Positions 58,833-64,000 of a stretch of DNA of 64,000 nucleotides are shown in pieces (positions within the stretch are counted from its first letter, which is position 1; the number at the start of each line of letters is the position of its first letter). The DNA comes from Danio rerio (lineage: Eukaryota; Chordata; Actinopteri; Cypriniformes; Danionidae), in contig NC_133176.1 of the NCBI RefSeq assembly GCF_049306965.1, forward strand, positions 9,988,501-10,052,500, read 5' to 3'. The notes under the pieces were generated by a model. That model was not told the origin of the DNA and did no database searches. It saw only the letters and a program-made list of their open reading frames with translations. The translations under genes and the position numbers were made by a program.

Positions 58833-59503
58833 TTTCATAAATAACACTATTTTTTTTTTTTAGAAGTACTAGAAAAAACTGACATGCATTAAACCTTCGA
58901 CCATGCTGTTAGTTTCATCATTGGGCTAATAGATGGACTTCTACAACAACTAATTTTGCTTAAATTCAGCTTATATAAATTGTTTGCAACAACGAGCCAT
59001 TTTTTGAGTGTACCATGAGCAACAAAAATGGCAACTTATACTAAAAATAAGCAAACATTCGCATTGGTTTTTGCAAGTATATAATCTGTGCAGTCGACAC
59101 TGTCTGATGCTGTCAGATGTCATAATTCTGCGTGTGAAATATTATTATTAATGAGATGTAAATATGTTTTCTTGAAGAATGCAGTGCAGGTTTTGCCTCA
59201 ATAAAGATCTTTATTAGAGCTTAAAAGATTTTACAGTAAAATCAGTATTGTTTTCATTATAATATCACAGGGTAATCATCATCATTCTTGATTAAGTACA
59301 TGATACACTTCATTACAGATACATTTGCATCCCTTTTAAATAAAACAGCTTAAATGTTCTATAATTCAATTATAGTGATTACAGTTTTGATCAAATTGTA
59401 CTAATCTGCATTAAAAGACACAATTTCACATAGGTTTGCCATGTTTAATCACTCAGTGAGGATTTATTAGAAACAAACGGTGTCTGGTTTTGTTATCGTT
59501 AGC
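58833..59503. other. Intergenic/3' flank of the intact nuclease gene
   Basis: AT-rich sequence between the two nuclease copies. On the minus strand it would hold the 3' UTR of the gene at 59504. No further frame or repeat was recognised. Confidence 0.5.
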
Positions 59504-61971
59504 CTACTGAAACAATGTAATAGCCTTTCCATAAAACTGTTGTAACTTATTCTGTAAACCAGCCACACTCAATGGCATAATATTGCCATTATTGTCATTG
59601 GTTCCAATGGCTCCCTCAGAGAACTGACACACATTCTTGTTTAAGCAGCAGAAAGCGGTCCAGAAATAACTAGGTACATTCACTCTGTTATTCACTGGTT
59701 GTCCATTACCTGGTACCACCCCTGTCACAACATAAACACGACAGCCTTTTTTTGTGCATGTCTTGAACAGATCATTGGCAATTTGTCCCTCTAGTGCCTT
59801 CCATGTACCTCGGTTAAAATTGGGCTCTTGTGGAGCAGCATTGGTGAGAGTGAAGGTGGCGTCAGCACAGCTCTGAGAGTTTGCATGGTAAACTGGAGCC
59901 AGATGACCTCTGTCATAGCCAGATTTATCATAGTCTTTATCGAGAGCTTGATGAACTCCTCGATAATTTTCTTTCACGGTGCTCGAAAATGCCATGTTTG
60001 CTCCTCCATTATTATCATCAAGCTGGAATATTAATAACAGGATACTAGGTAAGAATGAAGAAATTTACAGGCAACATTTAGTTTAATGGCGAAGCAGTGG
60101 CGCAGTAGGTAGTGCTGTTGCCTCACAGAAAGAAGGTCGCTGGTGTCGAACCTCGGCTCAGTTGGCGTTTCTGTGTGGAGTTTGCATGTTCTCTCTGCGT
60201 TCGCGTGGGTTTCCTCCGTGTGCTCCGGTTTCCCCCACAGTCGAAAGACATGAGGTACAGGTGAATTGGGTAGGCTAAATTGTCCATGGTGTATTTGTGC
60301 GTGTGTATGTTTCCCAGAGATGGGTTGTGGCTGGAAGGGCATCTGCTGAGTAAAAACGTGCTGGATAAGTTGGCGGTTCATTCCGCTGTGGCGACCCCGG
60401 ATTAATAAAGGGACTAAACTAACAAGTAAATGAATGAATGAATTTAGTTTAATCTTTTCCAGCAGCACGAGACATTTATTTAAATACACATGTGATAGAG
60501 CCACAAACTTTAACTTTAAATCATTTATTTACAGTTATTCTGTTTATGTTACAGTTATTAATCTGTTATTTCTTCTGCTGTTTATCATGTGGTTCTAGAA
60601 ATTAAGCAGTTTCTCTCTTTTTAAAATTTTATTAAGTCCTAAGTGTTAATATAACAGCGGTAACCTCTAACAGATGTCTTTATTAGTTTCTGTAATTAAT
60701 GATCCAATATTTTCATTTATCCTTTATGCACATCACTATGCCCTTCCAGCCATAACCCAGTACTGGGAGACTCCCATACACACTCATTCACAATTACACT
60801 TATATGGGCAATTTAGTTCATTCAATTCACTTTGGACTGTGGAGGAAACCAGAGCACCTGGAGGAGAACATGCAAACTCCACACAGAAATGCCAACTATC
60901 CCAGCTGTGACTCGAACCAGTGACTTCCTTGCTGTGAGGCAACAGTGCTAACCCATGGATATATACATTAGATGTCACCTACCCTGTTGTTGTCTATTAG
61001 AAGGAATGCGTCAATAGAGCCGCCATTTTAGAACAGGGTAGCGCTCCTTTGAAATGAATGCGGGACCAAGGTGCAGTGGAGGACTGAGGCCATCCAGAGC
61101 CAGAGAATTACACATATACACATATATCTATGATCGAGAGTTTTCCCGGAGGTCAGTATGCTGATTTTTTTTTAAATTACGAAACTTATAATTTTGCGTC
61201 ACTTTTCTACATTGATGGATCAGTGACCGCACAGGCATTCCTGACAAAAAGCTTGTGTTTGTGACAAAAGTTCATAACATACAAAAACGTAAAAAAACTA
61301 AACCGTACCTATGTAATGTTCTGCCTTTGTGCTTTGTTTTCTTTGTTTGCTCGTTACTATACCTGTAGACAGCACTAAAGTCCTGCATCTTCACGTAGGC
61401 CTAGTAACACTGTCTTGACTAGTGTAGTTGAATGACACTTGTCCTGGGAGCACTGTACAAATATGGCGGCGCTATTGACCCATGCTTATTGTGCTTATAA
61501 GTGTTATTACATTATATCAGTTCAGTATAGTTAATACTACAGTATGCGGTAACAAAATGTTATAAATACAGCATATTCTAGTGTGCTTCACTGTAGTGTG
61601 GTGTATTTATTAAAACTTACTGAAGTATTTTTCATGTTGTTGAGTGTGAAACCTTTAGGAGAATTAAGTTTGAGTGATATTTCACTTACCTGAGGTTCAA
61701 TGTACCAGCTGTTTAGTCTTGTGCAGCCCATTAGCCCTTCAAACACATAGGCCGAGTACACAGGGATCTTGTTGTAAGTGTCATAAAGTGTGGCGAAATG
61801 AACAGCATTATCTAGAGTTTGGCAGATCTGCCTGTACTGCGCTCCAGTAAATCCTTTTGGAGATTTTCCTTTTGCAAAAAATTGACCACAGCTCTTCTCA
61901 AAATCCTGCACAACTCTGGCTGATCCAGCAGAGAGAAGCGACAGCATCAGCAGATGAAGAAGAAGATTCAT
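59504..61971 (-). CDS. Endonuclease domain-containing 1-like secreted nuclease
   Basis: Two coding exons, 61971-61690 and 60022-59504, join in phase 0 for 266 residues. The N-terminal MNLLLHLLMLSLLSAGSA is a clean signal peptide, followed by the family start VVQDFEKSCGQFFAKGKSP and ICQTLDNAVHFATLYDTYN. Exon 2 holds YDRGHLAPVYHANSQ, the DRGH motif whose His is the general base of the beta-beta-alpha metal nucleases, and later TFTLTNAAPQ and NNRVNVPSYFW with the Asn that binds the metal. Secretion and nonspecific DNA/RNA cleavage are expected from the family; many fish carry arrays of ENDOD1-like genes. All catalytic landmarks are intact, unlike the neighbouring copy. The intron carries two DANA SINEs. 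The exact paralogue name is not assigned. Confidence 0.93.
60087..60447 (+). mobile_element. DANA SINE in nuclease intron, full length
   Basis: Head GAAGCAGTGGCGCAGTAGG, then GTTCTCTCTGCGTTCGCGTG and CTGGATAAGTTGGCGGTTC, ending ATTAATAAAGGGACTAAAC with an (AATG)n tail. It lies antisense to the host gene. Confidence 0.95.
60735..60960 (-). mobile_element. DANA SINE in nuclease intron, partial
   Basis: CTTCCAGCCATAACCCAGTA, GGAGGAAACCAGAGCACCTG and CTTGCTGTGAGGCAACAG are present. The 3' tail is missing. Confidence 0.88.
60961..61689. other. Rest of nuclease intron, unassigned
   Basis: Includes GAGCCGCCATTTTAGAACAG and similar phrases that look repeat-derived, but no element ends or frames were defined. 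Confidence 0.4.
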
Positions 61972-62269
61972 AATGGAGATGAGGAGGTGTTGATTTATCA
62001 GTATATCTGCAACAAGATTTTTTTTTGTAAAAACTTGAATAGTTTACAAAGTAAACAGAAATGAACACCTACCTAAGATCTATCGCAGTGGAGAGTAAAG
62101 GTTGAGCTGTTATCAATGAAAAACATGAAAGAATGCTTTAACATGATACAAAACACATTAATAAACTATAAAACACTCAATAAACAATAAAGAATCAACT
62201 ATAACTCTGTTAAAGGCAGCTCTACAAATACAGCAGTACACACCAATGCTGAAGTCAAGAAAACACTGG

Positions 62270-62310
62270 TGATTCAGTGAGACAGACGAGTATTTATCCT
62301 CCGGTTCTTG
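62270..62310 (-). promoter_or_regulatory. TATA-type promoter of the intact nuclease gene
   Basis: On the minus strand GGATAAATACTCGTCTG lies about 0.3 kb upstream of the start codon. It is followed by a leader (TTGACTTCAGCATTGG) that matches the one before the broken copy. An intron between leader and coding exon is likely, since the leader and the coding exon are separated by AT-rich sequence. Confidence 0.5.
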
Positions 62311-64000
62311 TCTCTCAACGCATGAACACACAAGGAAATGTGTGATAAGGAGAAGGAGTTAAACATGATCCATATTCTCCCTTCAGTTACAGTACATTTG
62401 TTAACTTCCTGAAGTCCTCTTAACATGAATGTGGTCCTTTATATAATATACATAACACTGGATGCTTGTTACAAGATATTAGGATTAGTTCACCCTATAA
62501 AATGTAATTGACTTGGTCTTTTATGCTTTAAATTATTTATGATTTTTCCCCCTTGGGTCAGTTGACTTTGTGATCATCCGGCCCTGCAAATTTTGTTCAT
62601 ATTTACTTGATTGAGAAATCTACATTTTTGGGTACATGAGTTGTTCTTCAAGCTTAGGTTTCAATGACACATCAGAGTAAAAGTTTTCCTCCAGAATCGT
62701 GGAGCAAAATCATAAGACAATGTTTTTTTTTTCTATTGTTTTTCCTCTTTTTGACATTCATCTATCTGGTTGTCTCATGTTTAAAATGTTTCAACTTGCT
62801 GATCTAAAATTCAGTGTGCTTGGACTGTTACGATGTCAAATTATGAGAACAGAGTTTGATATATATGCTTATATGCTGTATGAGGATAAATTATGTTGCA
62901 TTAAAATCAGTGAGTAGTTCAAAAGCATTTGCAAGTAATCATCTTTCTAGTCTGTTTTTTAAGGTAACTTTATTAGCCTACTTATGTCATTTTAAATGTA
63001 AATATGACTGTTTGATGTCATTTAACTTGTCATAAATCTGTCATAAACATGACTGTCATCAGGCCATTATAACTGTCAAGAAGAAATTGGATATGCCATT
63101 AAAATTGTCAGTAAGTGTGTCAATACTCTGTCAAATTATTTTAAAACAGCATCTTTAATATTTAATGACATTTGAATGACAAATGTAATTTGCAGACTTA
63201 TGACAAGTTATGTTGAAGTATCTCACACCTGTCTGGCTCCTCTCTGGTTCAGTTTTTCCTCAATGATCTGGCTTCTATGCAAAGAGCTCTCTCTAATGAA
63301 AGCTACCACATCCATTATTGAGTCCATCACCACTCAACTGTTTAAATCTTGCTTTTCCTCTCAAGGGGCTGTTGTCCAGACAGCTCTGAAACAGCTTCAG
63401 TTAAGGTTATTAATAATCAGTCGATTGCTGCTGACTCTGGTTGTCTCCCAATTCAGGATTTTTTCAATAGTATCTGGATGCAGCCTTTATGATGTAAGCT
63501 AAGATTGCATTACTCAGCAATGCAATGTCAGACACAATGCACTCAAATGGAGTGAGTGGCATCACGGTGAGAAAATATGGAAAAATATTTATGGAAAATA
63601 TTTTTATTTTTAGAATATTTATTAGTGATGCATGCAATGATTACAGAATAACCAAAAAAAAAAAAAAAAACATGCAAAGAGTGAAAATGACAGATTTTTA
63701 AAATCACTTTCAACAATTGTAAAAAGAGGTTCCAAATTTAGTGATCTGGATCAGATTGATCCAATCCGATGTGGCTTTAAAAACTGGTTCAAAAAGTAAA
63801 CTGGATTACTTGATCACGGATAGCAAATACAGGATTACTAAATCCTGATCAATTTTATCCGTTTAAACCTTTTGAAAAACCGGGCCCTGGATTGCAGAAT
63901 GAACCCCTCTTCAAAATAGTTGGATGTGAACACAGGACCAAAATACATAAAAAAAAGTGCCCTTACAAGTTTTGCACTTAAAACAGAGATTGGAACAGGC
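62311..64000. other. Right flank, no gene recognised
   Basis: AT-rich sequence with poly-A runs. The block 62311-62700 parallels the upstream flank of the broken nuclease copy (58330-58720), so the duplication reaches beyond the promoter. Nothing else is supported. Confidence 0.5.

Noticed and set aside
63176-63502. 108-residue frame with faint resemblance to LINE reverse transcriptase
   Set aside because: Only short, imperfect words (VQFFLNDLASM; GAVVQTALKQLQ) resemble the family; no catalytic motif is visible.

Overview
The window is vertebrate, and almost certainly zebrafish (Danio rerio) or a close cyprinid. At least ten full or partial DANA-type SINEs are present (heads like GTGGCGCAGTGG, tails like GACTAAGCCGAA then AATGAATG), together with fish hAT MITEs, long (TA)n and (CA)n tracts and GT-AG introns. 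No database was searched; all gene names rest on recognised protein similarity and hand-checked splice sites.

Layout. (1) 550-10115, minus strand: ptcd1, a mitochondrial pentatricopeptide-repeat protein. Seven coding exons are visible, all joined in phase 0, and the 3' end lies beyond position 1. Its introns hold a LINE 3' end, a tRNA-derived SINE, MITEs and a long (TA)n. (2) 10.4-15.8 kb: no gene. It holds DANA copies, a 5-bp satellite, a repeat element with a perfect 17-bp hairpin, and a 1.2-kb CTAGCAACC minisatellite. (3) About 16.0-30.6 kb, plus strand: a Helentron-type (Helitron2) rolling-circle transposon gene. Its inferred 2390-residue product carries an N-terminal C76-like cysteine protease, an 18-residue basic repeat array, DUF6570, an HUH Rep nuclease, a PIF1-type helicase and a C-terminal endonuclease/exonuclease/phosphatase (EEP) domain. 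A CpG-rich region and tandemly duplicated exon-like units lie upstream; a scrambled, decayed copy of its 3' part lies downstream. (4) 30.6-40.7 kb: further duplicated exon-like units, a hAT transposase fragment, and a small spliced gene for an SGNH-fold hydrolase. Two related direct repeats (34.8 and 41.3 kb) flank that gene. (5) 45.5-56.0 kb, plus strand: complete slc29a4 (PMAT/ENT4), a noncoding first exon plus ten coding exons giving 521 residues, with a palindromic DNA element in its 3' UTR. (6) 56.5-62.3 kb, minus strand: two tandem ENDOD1-like secreted DRGH nucleases. The upstream copy (59.5-62.0) is intact; the downstream one is a pseudogene with a frameshift, a stop and a hAT MITE inserted in the exon. 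(7) 62.3-64.0 kb: nothing convincing.

The two named host genes are unrelated in function: mitochondrial RNA metabolism and organic cation/monoamine transport. The most notable content is the long open Helentron gene with its protease and endonuclease fusions, the repeat growth inside and around it, and the separate spliced SGNH hydrolase gene downstream.
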